A stretch of DNA of 64,000 nucleotides, taken from JAJDAT01 sp964344185. Its GTDB lineage: Bacteria > Nitrospinota > Nitrospinia > Nitrospinales > JAJDAT01. Below, piece by piece: positions 26,507 through 36,050 of this stretch. Location of the stretch: contig CAYFMN010000002.1 of NCBI GenBank assembly GCA_964344185.1, positions 62,001-126,000 on the forward strand. Direction: 5' to 3'. The notes under the pieces were generated by a model, which was not told the DNA's origin, ran no database searches, and worked only from the letters and a program-made list of their open reading frames with translations. The position numbers and the translations under genes are program-made. How positions within the stretch are numbered: position 1 is the first letter of the stretch; each line of letters starts with the position of its first letter.

Positions 26507-27721
26507 TTAGTTCGGCAAAGGCACCGCTTCAAATTTTTTTGAAAGTGGATTTTTAATATAATCTTCAACGTAATTTTTCACATATCCTTTTTCGTATAGT
26601 TTCCGGTTTGAAAAATAAGTATTGGCTTTATGCAATACCTTAAACCTGATTCTTGGAAACTTAGCTTTAAACTCATCAAAGGTTTCGCCGGCGATATCAA
26701 TCTCCTCGTCTGCGGCTCTTTCCATAATTACTTTGGGTAAATAAACTTGAGTTTGATCTGTCAATACTTGAGCGACGTCGCTAAAGGTTAAAAGAGTCGA
26801 ACAGTCCGAATCGCCTCCCAAAGTTGCATTTGGAACATATAAATACCTTGCGCGATTTTTTCTAAACAAATTTAAAATCCGGTAAACGCTTCCCGCCGCC
26901 ACAACCCAATCTTTCTTATCCAACTCGCAAGCGTCAAACACTTTGATGATTTTTTTACGATTTAAAAAAGCCGTAATATAAGACTGCGTATGAATCATTT
27001 GCGAGTTTGGCAAATTCATGTCGTACATTCTCTGAGCTTCATCCGCCAAATGCCTTTCTCCTTGCCTCATCAATTCAGTAGTATCGGCATCAATGTATTT
27101 TAACGGGGTAAGACACCCCACCCAAATATTGCATTTCTTATTTATATTGGAAATAGTTTTTGCGTCTTTCGACATCGTATCCGGCCCTAATGAATAAAAA
27201 TTTGCGGAAGTAACAGCCGGTCCGTCCAAAATTTCTAATACTTGATCGATAGTTGGAGCATGTGGCATCAATCTTTTTCGATAAGGGCTTAAAGTAATAA
27301 CAGATAATTCAAAATTAATTCTTCCAGGAAATCTTTCCGCCATCCTGTTAATCCTTTTTGGATCGACATAACCAACAGTAAACATTGTCACTTTTTTATC
27401 AGTGGTTTCCAGGAATTCTTCCATCCAGTCAAGGGCTTTCGGATGGAGAAAAATATCAGTCCACTCCATATATTCATTGCCGCCCCAAACCCAGGAGTCG
27501 TCTTCTTTATCTTGCACTCCCCGGATTTGATTAAGCATGAACTGCCATTGATCCTCTGTCGTTAATGGAGTGTCAAAGGTTTTACGGTAGCTAATATCCA
27601 TTTCATAACAAAATGCGCACTTTACGGGACAAGTTTTTCCAAGGCTAAGAGGAACCTTATGGTCGTGGATTTCTCTTAAAAAAACTTCCGCTAATGTTGC
27701 TTCTTGCTCTAAAACTGACAT
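26507..27721 (-). CDS. Radical SAM protein of unknown specificity
   Basis: I start at the ATG at 27721; an upstream TTG at 27763 would overlap the previous gene. The 404-residue protein has the radical SAM cluster motif C31-x3-C35-x2-C38 in GKTCPVKCAFCYEMD. A conserved DDSWVWGGNEYMEW and MFTVGYVDPKRI follow, suggesting a complete TIM barrel. The C-terminal 100 residues hold no clear second cluster. A SPASM/twitch domain is not evident. Substrate is unknown. The partner gene ends 19 bases upstream. Confidence 0.8.
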   Translation of the reverse strand: MSVLEQEATLAEVFLREIHDHKVPLSLGKTCPVKCAFCYEMDISYRKTFDTPLTTEDQWQFMLNQIRGVQDKEDDSWVWGGNEYMEWTDIFLHPKALDWMEEFLETTDKKVTMFTVGYVDPKRINRMAERFPGRINFELSVITLSPYRKRLMPHAPTIDQVLEILDGPAVTSANFYSLGPDTMSKDAKTISNINKKCNIWVGCLTPLKYIDADTTELMRQGERHLADEAQRMYDMNLPNSQMIHTQSYITAFLNRKKIIKVFDACELDKKDWVVAAGSVYRILNLFRKNRARYLYVPNATLGGDSDCSTLLTFSDVAQVLTDQTQVYLPKVIMERAADEEIDIAGETFDEFKAKFPRIRFKVLHKANTYFSNRKLYEKGYVKNYVEDYIKNPLSKKFEAVPLPN

Positions 27722-27740
27722 AACAAATTTCCCAGGTCGG

Positions 27741-28076
27741 CTAACCTTCGTCCCAATCTCCAAAAGTTTTTAACAACATTTCGTCAATCGGGACCAAATC
27801 TCTTTGGTCTTCAGATAGTTCATTTACCAAAGAATGCAAATGAGTGGCGGCGCATCCCATAAAAGCCACGCTCTCCTTAAGCAATTTATACGACCCTTGC
27901 TTCAATAGTTTTGTAAACTTATCCAAATGCTCGGGATCAAAGGGATTAACGGCAGAACATTCTCTAAACCTATCAATAGCTTCCTTGTATTTTTTTTGAT
28001 CGTGAAAATTGTAACCTTCTCTAAAAAGGTCTTGTGCATGTCGCACTTCTTCAACGGTCGAAGGTCTTCTATCCAT
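27741..28076 (-). CDS. Small helical protein paired with the radical SAM gene
   Basis: A 111-residue TPR-like protein (EVRHAQDLFREGYNFHDQKK, YKEAIDRFRECSAVNPFDP) with a Cys-containing second half (FMGCAATHLHSLV). It lies directly upstream of the radical SAM gene, in the same direction, so the two probably form one transcript. It could be a substrate or chaperone of the radical SAM enzyme; that is inference only. Confidence 0.65.
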   Translation of the reverse strand: MDRRPSTVEEVRHAQDLFREGYNFHDQKKYKEAIDRFRECSAVNPFDPEHLDKFTKLLKQGSYKLLKESVAFMGCAATHLHSLVNELSEDQRDLVPIDEMLLKTFGDWDEG

Positions 28077-28371
28077 AATAATTCTATCTTTCGGCTTTGC
28101 TAGGTTAAAACTATTTTATTAATAATCAAACGGATTTTTAGGTTTTCTATTGTATTTTGAATTGGAATAGGAGTCAATCTAGTACACAAACAATGGGCAA
28201 AATCGATTCGGTAGGGGTTAAAAAGGAGGGACGCTTTGGCATTGCGCTAGTTTTGGACAACCTATCTTTAGACACGACAGATTAACGCCAAAAACCAACG
28301 CAATGACACAAAAAAGCACAAACCCATTGTTTTCCCATAGGATGGGTAAAACTTTGGCTGATCGATAAGCT

Positions 28372-28482
28372 TTATTTACCTTCGGGTTTTACCTGCTGTC
28401 CGTGCGGAAATTTTTGCTCTAAGCAACCGCTCGTAGATATTACGAGAATTCCTAAAATTAGAAGGGCGATCAATTTTTTCAT
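28372..28482 (-). CDS. Very small lipoprotein
   Basis: A 36-residue product starting at an ATG preceded by GAGGAG at eight bases. It has a signal peptide with a lipobox: MKKLIALLILG, then ILVISTSGC with the lipidated C20, and a short hydrophilic tail (LEQKFPHGQQVKPEGK). Lipoprotein processing would leave a 17-residue lipopeptide. Size is like small entericidin-type lipoproteins, though no homology can be claimed. The ribosome site and lipobox support that it is real. Confidence 0.6.
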   Translation of the reverse strand: MKKLIALLILGILVISTSGCLEQKFPHGQQVKPEGK

Positions 28483-28615
28483 CCAACCATCTCCTCAATG
28501 ATCTAAATTTCTAATACGTCAAAACTTTAGAATGTTTCGAGACATTGTCTTTTATCAGTTATTAAGCAACAATTCAATCAAATTCTTGTATTTTTGGACC
28601 AAAAATCTAAACAAC

Positions 28616-29107
28616 TTAGTCCACAATACCCATTTTTTTATTCCGGAACCTATTTTTTGCCCTTGCATACTGTTGAATCAATCGAGGAGCCGCCCACAAA
28701 CCTAAGAAATAAAATACGATTCCACAAGGAATCCCAACTATCAGCCCCCCAACCCAAAGGGCAAGGAACAAATCGTGCCCCAAAGACCAAAAGTCCTGAA
28801 AGGTAGGTTTCGAAAGAAAACTAAAATCTAAAGGATTACCTAATACGATAGAACCAATTTTATAAGTTCCAGCATAAAAAAAAGGAATTGTAAGCGGATT
28901 GGTTATACCCGCTCCTAGCGCCGCCAGGAATTTATTCCCCTTAAAAAGAGCCGCGACAAAAATCGCCGTTAATGTTTGAACTCCAAGAGTAGGGGTAAAT
29001 CCCACGAAAACGCCAATTCCTAGACCGCGGGCAATTACTTCAGGAGACCCCTTCGACCGCAAAAACCTATAATAAATATAAAGAGCCGATCTTTTAAAAA
29101 AATTCAT
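28616..29107 (-). CDS. DUF2062 membrane protein
   Basis: A 163-residue membrane protein. The segment SKGSPEVIARGLGIGVFVGF followed by TPTLGVQTL and TNPLTIPFFYAGTYKIG matches DUF2062. Family members are often neighbours of envelope genes, but the activity is unknown. Three or four membrane helices are predicted. It is convergent with nothing nearby; the small lipoprotein gene lies about 130 bases downstream. Confidence 0.82.
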   Translation of the reverse strand: MNFFKRSALYIYYRFLRSKGSPEVIARGLGIGVFVGFTPTLGVQTLTAIFVAALFKGNKFLAALGAGITNPLTIPFFYAGTYKIGSIVLGNPLDFSFLSKPTFQDFWSLGHDLFLALWVGGLIVGIPCGIVFYFLGLWAAPRLIQQYARAKNRFRNKKMGIVD

Positions 29108-29413
29108 TAAGTTCTTGGAGAGTAGACTATTAACTTTTCTGGAAATCTTTCATAAGGCAAAAAGCTCTCCAAAACATTAACATTTATTCATATGGTAAAA
29201 ACTATATGATAACTTGCGAACCTTTCATATATTAAGAAATTAGCGCTCATAATCTTAATTTTATGGCGGTTCAATAAATTCACAACGGGGAAAAATAGAA
29301 AAGTTCAGCCAAGAATTTATAATAAAAAGTTAAATAATGTATCCTTTTTATAAAAATCCCTGACCCTTAAACTGGTCATTATACGTTAAAAATAATTAGA
29401 TTTAATAGTAATC
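29108..29413. other. Intergenic region between divergent DUF2062 gene and birA
   Basis: About 305 AT-rich bases separating divergent genes, so it should hold both promoters. No repeat copy or small gene was found. Confidence 0.4.
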
Positions 29414-30193
29414 ATGTCACAGTTTTCTAATCAAAAACTCAAAAATCTCAAAGTTAAACTTATAGGAAAAAAAACGCTTGTTTTTGAAGAAGTTGAATCA
29501 ACAAATGACGAGATCAAAAAACACTTAACCGAAGGCGAAGGGTTAGTTATTATTGCAGATTCGCAAACCCAAGGGCGCGGCAGATTGGGGAGAACCTGGC
29601 ACTCTCCTAATGAAACGGGAATTTACCTTTCCGCTCTTGTTAGTCCGCAAATACCCCTCGAATCATTTCCGCCAATAACTCTCGCCGCAGGATTAGCCAC
29701 TGTCTTAGCGCTTCAAAGTTTCAGCAAATCGCCTCCCTATCTCAAATGGCCCAATGATATTTTAATCAACGGCAAAAAGGTTTCAGGTATTTTGTGCGAA
29801 CTCTGTGGAAATGACCCATTAAACATAATCATTGGTATAGGAATTAACGTAAATCAAGAAGCCGAACATTTTCCAGAAGCGTTAAAAAAAATCGCAACTT
29901 CTCTTTTCCTGGAAAACAAAATAAAAATCAATAGAGAAGAATTGCTAATTTCTTTAGTAACTTCCTTGGATAAAGTTTATGACGATTTTTTAAAAAAAGG
30001 AACCAAGTTCATTGCTGAACAATGGAGCCGCCACACAGACTTATTTGGAAAAAAGATTACTCTTGCGCAAGGAGGAGTTGTTTATACTGGCGTCGCTTCA
30101 CGCTTGACTGAGGATGGGAAATTAGAAATCGTCTCTTCTAAAGATGGACAAACTTTGTTATTTGATAGCGGAGAAATCGCCTATATTGGTTAA
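29414..30193 (+). CDS. birA: Biotin-[acetyl-CoA-carboxylase] ligase
   Basis: A 259-residue ligase that attaches biotin to the carboxylase carrier. Motifs: the biotin loop GRGRLGR at 54-60 with WHSP following, LKWPNDILINGKKVSGIL around 115-130, and GIGINVNQ. There is no N-terminal DNA-binding domain, so it is a monofunctional ligase, not a biotin-operon repressor. The C-terminal SH3-like domain (VYTGVASRLTEDGKLEIV) is present. It is convergent with the downstream slp-like gene, three bases apart. Confidence 0.93.
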   Translation: MSQFSNQKLKNLKVKLIGKKTLVFEEVESTNDEIKKHLTEGEGLVIIADSQTQGRGRLGRTWHSPNETGIYLSALVSPQIPLESFPPITLAAGLATVLALQSFSKSPPYLKWPNDILINGKKVSGILCELCGNDPLNIIIGIGINVNQEAEHFPEALKKIATSLFLENKIKINREELLISLVTSLDKVYDDFLKKGTKFIAEQWSRHTDLFGKKITLAQGGVVYTGVASRLTEDGKLEIVSSKDGQTLLFDSGEIAYIG

Positions 30194-30196
30194 AAC

Positions 30197-30685
30197 CTAT
30201 ATCGAACCGCTAATGCCAACTCCTACCTGAAATCCTGGTCGAAAATCCCACGGTTTATTTTTTGACCAAACATGATATTCGATGGGTTTTAAAACCAGAT
30301 AATTATAAGAAGTTTTATCAAGAGGCAGTTTTCGGGTACCTTCTAAGCTGCCAACAATAGTCACTTTTACGCCCTTTTCAAATTTATCCTTATCGATTGG
30401 CTCGTCAAAAACAACTAAAAATCTTCCCAAAGTTTCGTCATTTTCCAACGGTTGTAACCTAACGTCCAACTTGGTCTGAAACGCTAAAAACCGATTATTT
30501 GCGTCATCAACTTGAATGACAACCCCTCCGACCAAAACGGTTTTCCCTATAAAATTACCAGGACTTTTAAAAAGTTCTATAAGAGAAACGTCTTTATCAA
30601 CTTGTTGATAAACAGGATCGGAAATAACAGGAATACAACTACCTGCAAAAAACGCCAAGAGTATCAATGCAAAAAATGACTTCAT
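30197..30685 (-). CDS. Slp-family outer-membrane lipoprotein
   Basis: I start at the ATG at 30685, which gives a signal peptide ending in a lipobox (FFAGSC, C17 lipidated). The 162-residue protein continues with LIELFKSPGNFIGKTVLVGG, VVFDEPIDKDKF and VGSLEGTRKLP, typical of the starvation-induced Slp family. Its upstream neighbour is a second Slp paralogue, so they form a tandem pair. Function in the envelope is not established. Confidence 0.85.
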   Translation of the reverse strand: MKSFFALILLAFFAGSCIPVISDPVYQQVDKDVSLIELFKSPGNFIGKTVLVGGVVIQVDDANNRFLAFQTKLDVRLQPLENDETLGRFLVVFDEPIDKDKFEKGVKVTIVGSLEGTRKLPLDKTSYNYLVLKPIEYHVWSKNKPWDFRPGFQVGVGISGSI

Positions 30686-30723
30686 GGGCGTTCTTCCCGC
30701 CTTTTTAGAGAATATTCTAAGGC

Positions 30724-31308
30724 TTACCACCAATAAGGATACCCAAATCTACGGAACCCTCTGCCGTAGGGCGAAAATGGTCCGCCATAAGGGCCATAGT
30801 AATAGGGATACGAATAACTACCATAGGGAGCCTTTGAGTAATCTTCCCATAATCTTAGTTCGGCAACCTCAATTACAGGCAATTCCATTTCCAAATCGTT
30901 AACTTTGCCAGTTTGAGTACCCGATAATTTTCCAGCTCCCGTCACATAACGCCCTTTAGAATAAATCTCCGGCTCCAAAAAGCCTTGTTTAACGAAAACA
31001 AACCTGCCTTCAGAATTGTCCCCACGGCTGGGATACCCAAAAAAATCAAGCTCCTTTTGTATCACTTCTATTTCAGTTTTATCCGGGAAATTACGTGTCG
31101 CAACAATCACTCCTCCAAACATCACATTTTGCTCGGCGTACTGATTTGGGTTTTTTTGTATTACCGGTAATCTCGCATTAGGATCTATGCTCTTTCGAAG
31201 ATCTTCAGAAATCGGATGAGCGCAACCCGCCATAATGGGAAAAACAATAAGACACACCATCCAAATTGATTTTTTAAAAAAACCTGTCTTTTGAATTAGG
31301 AAACTCAT
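30724..31308 (-). CDS. Slp-family outer-membrane lipoprotein with aromatic-glycine tail
   Basis: A 194-residue lipoprotein starting at ATG with GGAGG eight bases upstream. Lipobox IMAGC follows a hydrophobic segment. The Slp core is seen in NQYAEQNVMFGGVIVATRN and GRYVTGAGKLSG. Unusual is the C-terminal tail of about 35 residues rich in Tyr, Gly, Pro and Phe (YSYPYYYGPYGGPFSPYG), absent in the paralogue next door. The tandem order and short gaps indicate one operon, including the J-domain gene upstream. Confidence 0.85.
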   Translation of the reverse strand: MSFLIQKTGFFKKSIWMVCLIVFPIMAGCAHPISEDLRKSIDPNARLPVIQKNPNQYAEQNVMFGGVIVATRNFPDKTEIEVIQKELDFFGYPSRGDNSEGRFVFVKQGFLEPEIYSKGRYVTGAGKLSGTQTGKVNDLEMELPVIEVAELRLWEDYSKAPYGSYSYPYYYGPYGGPFSPYGRGFRRFGYPYWW

Positions 31309-31310
31309 AA

Positions 31311-31844
31311 CTAACGCCTCCTCTTTTTTACCCTCGGAATGGTTTTAAAATAATCCATATAATCGCTACGACAATCTTCTACAAAATCGGTAAAATTTTC
31401 TCCTTCCATGGTTTTCTCTGAATACACTTTGGGTCTAATTTTTACCTTTGCTCCATTTTTTAAAAACTCCCTAAAGTTATTTCGGCACTCGTCTACAAAA
31501 CGATTAAAATCATGATCAACCAAATTACGCTGAGAATAAAAACGTTTATACGTTTTCTTTCTTTGAAGAACCAGTTCTTCATTCTTCAGCTTTAATATCT
31601 TTTTTAAACGACTCCTTAATGCTCTATTATATAAATTTCTATTTTTATCATCTAATAAAAATTTATAAGCCTGCGTTCCTAATTCAAACTTCTCCGCAGA
31701 ATTCTGATCTGTAGGTCCCGTGTCTGGGTGATACTGAAACGCTAAATTACGAAATCCTTTTTTTATCGTTCGAATATCAGAAAACGTCTCAACACCCAAC
31801 AGGTGATACAAATTATGTTTTTTCAGGCTCTCAGGCAGATCCAT
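31311..31844 (-). CDS. J-domain protein
   Basis: A 177-residue protein with an N-terminal J domain of about 70 residues, including HPD at 39-41 in FQYHPDTGPTD. This contacts an Hsp70 to stimulate ATP hydrolysis. The rest is highly basic and has two similar segments (VDHDFNRFVDECRNNFREFL and FTDFVEDCRSDYMDYF), an internal repeat. No zinc finger or DnaJ C-terminal domain is present, so it is a type III J protein. It lies two bases upstream of the Slp gene. Confidence 0.82.
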   Translation of the reverse strand: MDLPESLKKHNLYHLLGVETFSDIRTIKKGFRNLAFQYHPDTGPTDQNSAEKFELGTQAYKFLLDDKNRNLYNRALRSRLKKILKLKNEELVLQRKKTYKRFYSQRNLVDHDFNRFVDECRNNFREFLKNGAKVKIRPKVYSEKTMEGENFTDFVEDCRSDYMDYFKTIPRVKKRRR

Positions 31845-32004
31845 TCAATTTGCGCTTTTAGAAGAGAATTTATCAACAGGAACTGTTTGATAATTATACC
31901 GTTAAATGTATTTAGTTTCCATTGCAATGAGCCTTTTTAGAAAGTCGCACAGCAAACGATTTCATTACAAATCAAACAAAAATTTTAAGTTCCCGGTTTA
32001 CAAT

Positions 32005-32697
32005 CTAATTCAACATACCTTTGAACCTAAACGCATAAGCGTAATGAACCCAAACTAACAAAGTGGAAGCAAAGTTTTCCAGAGTTTCTTCAATGGCTGA
32101 AAAAATCTTATACGTATCTAAAAAACTATCTTTAAAAATATTTTCAGATATTAATAGTTTCGCCTCATAATATTCCATACTAGCCGCCGCGGCCAGCAAA
32201 ACAACAGCGCCTAACGCTCCTAAAAGTAAAACTCCTCTGCCGCTCAACCGATTGATATAGAAATAGATTAAACCGCCCAAAACCGTTATCAAAAAAGGAG
32301 AAAAAACCACAACCCACAATAAACTGACAGCTCCTTTTTGAGCGTTAAAAAAAATAGCCAACCTATTTCCGCTTTCGGTAGTAAAGAACCAGTGAATTAA
32401 GGTTTCATGTAGTTGACCCGTTTCATCCAAAGACATTGCTAAAGTTATTCCAAATACAATTAACCATCCCCAGGGATTTAAGAATCCAGATCGGCGTTCC
32501 ATAAAATAACAAAAAACAGCCAATCCTGAAACGATCGTAAATTTCAAGCTTGAATACCAGGTGGGCAAATTGCCTTCTTTATGGATATCTACAAAAGCTC
32601 CAAGATGAGGATGACTATTTAGCCCCAAATGCAAACCCAAGATAAATAAATCAAATGATATGAAAAAAATCAGAACAGATCTAGCGGCTGGTTTCAT
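32005..32697 (-). CDS. Hypothetical polytopic membrane protein
   Basis: I start at the ATG at 32697; the gene overlaps the end of the sulfatase-fold gene by 17 bases, indicating coupling. The 230-residue protein has six predicted membrane helices. Conserved-looking acidic motifs near helix ends (SLDETGQLHETL and AIEETLENFAS) may be functional. The family is not recognised. It could be a partner of the sulfatase-like protein. Confidence 0.65.
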   Translation of the reverse strand: MKPAARSVLIFFISFDLFILGLHLGLNSHPHLGAFVDIHKEGNLPTWYSSLKFTIVSGLAVFCYFMERRSGFLNPWGWLIVFGITLAMSLDETGQLHETLIHWFFTTESGNRLAIFFNAQKGAVSLLWVVVFSPFLITVLGGLIYFYINRLSGRGVLLLGALGAVVLLAAAASMEYYEAKLLISENIFKDSFLDTYKIFSAIEETLENFASTLLVWVHYAYAFRFKGMLN

Positions 32698-34192
32698 TTC
32701 GTAAATAACCTCCATCCTCTAAAGCTTTACGCATTTTTTCGCTCATTTTTCCCATCTGCCTTGGATCGAAACCGTCGAATCGACTTTGGAACTCATATAA
32801 CTTTTCTTTAATTTTTTTAGCTTGAGATTCTTTTTCCAAAATTAACGGATTCAACTCATCTGGATCGTTCTTTACGTCAATCAATAGATAATGAGTATTT
32901 CTTAACACTCTCCTTACGACTAATTTAAAATCAGAATCCCTGACTCCAATATAAATCGTATCTTTAAATGGAGTCTCTTGAAAATATACTTCCGAGTTAA
33001 TTTCTTTAAAATTCTCGTCTTCCATAACTTTCTTGAAAGATTTTCCGGAAATCCAACCAGGTATTCGAAAACCAAGAGATTCTATTAACGTTGGAGCTAT
33101 ATCTAACGTAGAAATTAATTGTGATGGTTTTCGTCCAATCTTTTTTGCCTCAGCCAATTTCGCAGGTTTTATAATTAATGGAATCCGTAATGAAACGTCG
33201 TTATAACGCCCTGTATGGCCCGGACCATTCATTGAAAAACCCTTAGCCACTTTCTCAAATAAAACCTCTCCATGATCCGCAGTAGCGACAACCAAGGTTT
33301 TTTCATACAAACTGGATTCTTTCAAATAAGAAAAAATTTTTGATAAATAATCATCCGCTAATCGAATCTCTCCGTCATACAGAGCAACAGCCTCTTTTTG
33401 GTATTTTTCCGGTAAAACTCCGGCGCGCCAGGCCTCCGCTAAATCGTTTGAGCAATAAGCTTTAAATCCATTTGGAAAACCCGATAGCTGACCCGGCTTG
33501 GATATTTTTGTAAATAATGAATCGTAAGGAGGAGGAGGATCGTAACTCTCGTGAATATTTTGAACATGAAGCCAAACAAAAAAGTTTGCTTTTCTTTCCA
33601 ACTCGTTACCCTCATTCCAATCGCGAATCCAACTCAATGCAGCCAAAAAACCCCTAACGTCGTCTTCCAATTTTTTTTCATCGTGATCGTGATTTTTGAC
33701 TTCAAGGAATTGAAAATCTTCAAATCCCTGGTTTAGCCCCGACTCTTCTGCCAATGCGTAATACCCTACAAACCCAGCCGTGTTATAACCCCTCTTAACT
33801 AAAAATTCCGCAAGCGTGGGAACCGCCTCGTCAAGCTTTGTCCCGTTGGTTATCGCCCCGTGTTGAAATGGATACAATCCTGTCATTATTGTCGCATGTG
33901 AAGGTAACGAATTAGTTGCAACGCTAAAAACATTCTCAAATGCAAAACCATCTTGCGCCAAAGAAACTAACCCAGGGCTCGTATTTCGTTCATAACCATA
34001 TACGGAAAGGTGATCTTTCCGACAAGTATCCAAAGTAATCAGTAAAAGATTCGGTCGGTCAATATTTCTCCCTGTCGTAATATGCCAAATCCAATACCCA
34101 GAAATTAAAGCGAACAACAAGGTCAAAATTATAGTGGCTTTGCCAATAAACGACGCGGCGTTATTCTTGCTTGAAATATCAGGCATATCCAA
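32681..34192 (-). CDS. Membrane-anchored sulfatase-fold hydrolase
   Basis: A 503-residue protein with one N-terminal membrane helix (ATIILTLLFALISGYWIW). The alkaline-phosphatase-superfamily motifs are PNLLLITLDTCRKDHLSVYG with D55, nucleophile region SLPSHATIMTG at 95-105, VVATADHGEVLFE, and GPGHTGRYND. The nucleophile motif reads S-L-P-S-H rather than CxPSR, so it is unlikely to be a formylglycine-dependent sulfatase and may be a phosphodiesterase or phosphotransferase. It is the first gene of a two-gene operon with the membrane protein. Confidence 0.8.
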   Translation of the reverse strand: MDMPDISSKNNAASFIGKATIILTLLFALISGYWIWHITTGRNIDRPNLLLITLDTCRKDHLSVYGYERNTSPGLVSLAQDGFAFENVFSVATNSLPSHATIMTGLYPFQHGAITNGTKLDEAVPTLAEFLVKRGYNTAGFVGYYALAEESGLNQGFEDFQFLEVKNHDHDEKKLEDDVRGFLAALSWIRDWNEGNELERKANFFVWLHVQNIHESYDPPPPYDSLFTKISKPGQLSGFPNGFKAYCSNDLAEAWRAGVLPEKYQKEAVALYDGEIRLADDYLSKIFSYLKESSLYEKTLVVATADHGEVLFEKVAKGFSMNGPGHTGRYNDVSLRIPLIIKPAKLAEAKKIGRKPSQLISTLDIAPTLIESLGFRIPGWISGKSFKKVMEDENFKEINSEVYFQETPFKDTIYIGVRDSDFKLVVRRVLRNTHYLLIDVKNDPDELNPLILEKESQAKKIKEKLYEFQSRFDGFDPRQMGKMSEKMRKALEDGGYLRNETSR

Positions 34193-34311
34193 CTAACCAC
34201 TTGCTTTCGTTGATTTTAATGACTTTAAAATGATAAAAGCATATCATATCTATGACTTAAACATTGGGCGATTAACTCAATTAAAAAGGCATTAACCCTA
34301 TCTCCTGAATC

Positions 34312-35823
34312 ATGCAAAAACTAGCGATTGAATATCTCCAAAAAACTTGGCGAAAATTTCCAAATAAAATCGCTATCGTCGACTCTAAAAATTCGGTTAG
34401 TTTTGAAGAGTTATGGCGCCAATCAATTATGCTTGCCGGTTGGCTCAAAGAAAACATCGGCCATTATAACCAGCCAATCGCCGTAGACATTCCTAAATCA
34501 ATAGAATCTGTCGTAGCTTTATTGGCAATCCAGTTAACTGGAAATATCTACGTCCCAATCGATCCAGAAACTCCGCCCAAAAGAAAAAAAACGATTTTAA
34601 AGTCGTTGAATGACGCTTTAACGATTCAATTATCTTCAAGTAATTTCCTCGTAGCGGAAAAAATATTTAATAGAGAAGAATACGCAAAAGACAAAAACCT
34701 GGAATCGCTGGAAATTGCGTTATTTAAAAATTTAGAAAATCGAATCGATCTTGATCCTCTGTATATAATATTCACTTCCGGAACAACTGGAATTCCAAAA
34801 GGGGTTACCATATCAAACCGTTCCGTCATAGATTATATTGACTGGGCTGGCAAAACCTATGAAATATCCGACTCAGAAATCATTGGAAACCAAGCTCCGC
34901 TTTACTTTGACAATTCGGTATTAGACCTATACCTGACGTTCGCTAAAGGTTGCTCGTTGCATCTCCTGGACGATGAGACGTTAGCGTTTCCCTCATTTCT
35001 AGCGGAATACTTGGAACGGAACAAAATCAATTTTATTTTCTTTGTACCCTCTATCCTTGGCAATTTAGCCGCTTTAGATATGCTGGCCGAATACAATTTA
35101 ACCGAAATCAAGAAACTGTTATTTGCGGGCGAACCAATGCCTCTGCAAACTATAAAATATTTTCGCAAACATTTGCCGAAGTCGATACTTTCGAATTTAT
35201 ATGGACCTACCGAAATAACCGTCGATTGCATTTATTGGATATTTGGCGAGGAATTAGACAAACTCGAAAACACTCCTCTAGGAAAACCGTGCGACAACAC
35301 AAAAATTTTATTTATCGATGAAGAAGAAAAACCGATTTTTGAAAACGATAAGATAGGAGAAATTTGCGTTTCAGGAGCCGGTTTATCCCTCGGTTATTGG
35401 AATCAACCCGAAGAAACTAAAATAGCTTTTATCCAAAACCCAGTAAACGAAAACTACTCAGAGACTATATATAAAACAGGCGATTTGGGATATATTTCCT
35501 CCAATGACGGCTTAATCTACATGACAGGAAGAAAAGATCGACAAATAAAAATTCGCGGTCGACGCGTTGAGTTAGGCGAAATAGAAGCTGCGATGAACCG
35601 GGTTCAAGGAATTAATCAATGCGTAGTATTATTCGATCAAAACAAACAAAAACTCATTGCATTCTATAGCGGCGAAACGACAATAAACGAATTAACCAAA
35701 ACTCTGCGCGAATATTTACCAAACTATATGATTCCCGCTGAGTTTCTAAAAAAAGATCGTTTTCCCACAACATCCAACGGCAAAATGGACTTTACGGCAT
35801 TGCAGGAAAGCGTCATAAAATAA
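34312..35823 (+). CDS. DltA-like amino-acid adenylation enzyme
   Basis: A 503-residue AMP-forming ligase. Motifs: FTSGTTGIPKGV at 154-165, LYGPTEITVDC around 300, YKTGDLGY and GRKDRQIKIRGRRVELGEIE near 410-435, and the C-terminal NGKMD Lys. It activates an amino acid and loads a carrier protein. The carrier gene lies 228 bases downstream, followed by an MBOAT, as in the dlt operon of Gram-positives, where D-alanine is loaded. Substrate identity is inference. Confidence 0.8.
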   Translation: MQKLAIEYLQKTWRKFPNKIAIVDSKNSVSFEELWRQSIMLAGWLKENIGHYNQPIAVDIPKSIESVVALLAIQLTGNIYVPIDPETPPKRKKTILKSLNDALTIQLSSSNFLVAEKIFNREEYAKDKNLESLEIALFKNLENRIDLDPLYIIFTSGTTGIPKGVTISNRSVIDYIDWAGKTYEISDSEIIGNQAPLYFDNSVLDLYLTFAKGCSLHLLDDETLAFPSFLAEYLERNKINFIFFVPSILGNLAALDMLAEYNLTEIKKLLFAGEPMPLQTIKYFRKHLPKSILSNLYGPTEITVDCIYWIFGEELDKLENTPLGKPCDNTKILFIDEEEKPIFENDKIGEICVSGAGLSLGYWNQPEETKIAFIQNPVNENYSETIYKTGDLGYISSNDGLIYMTGRKDRQIKIRGRRVELGEIEAAMNRVQGINQCVVLFDQNKQKLIAFYSGETTINELTKTLREYLPNYMIPAEFLKKDRFPTTSNGKMDFTALQESVIK

Positions 35824-36050
35824 AATCTCCTAACGCCATCTCGACCGGAGTGGAGAGATCTCAATGATCCGCAGGATCGTTGTTTCCTAATTAACTTGGG
35901 GTTAGCGTCTTAGAAGCGCGCGATTCGCTTTGAAAGTTTATTAATCAAAGGCTAAGGTTTCATGGCGTTCTTCGCTAGAGCTGAGGTACTCGAAGAATCT
36001 CGCCTCGATTAAATAAAACCAATTCCTTTTTATAAAAAACGTAAAACCCA
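35824..36050. repeat. Repeat-containing gap between ligase and carrier genes
   Basis: 227 bases that interrupt a likely operon. They contain a 9-bp near-perfect hairpin (CAATGATCC at 35862-35870, GGATCGTTG at 35874-35882). Near the end GAAGAATCTCGCCTCGATT also appears, a core string of family 3. No gene is seen. Confidence 0.6.
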
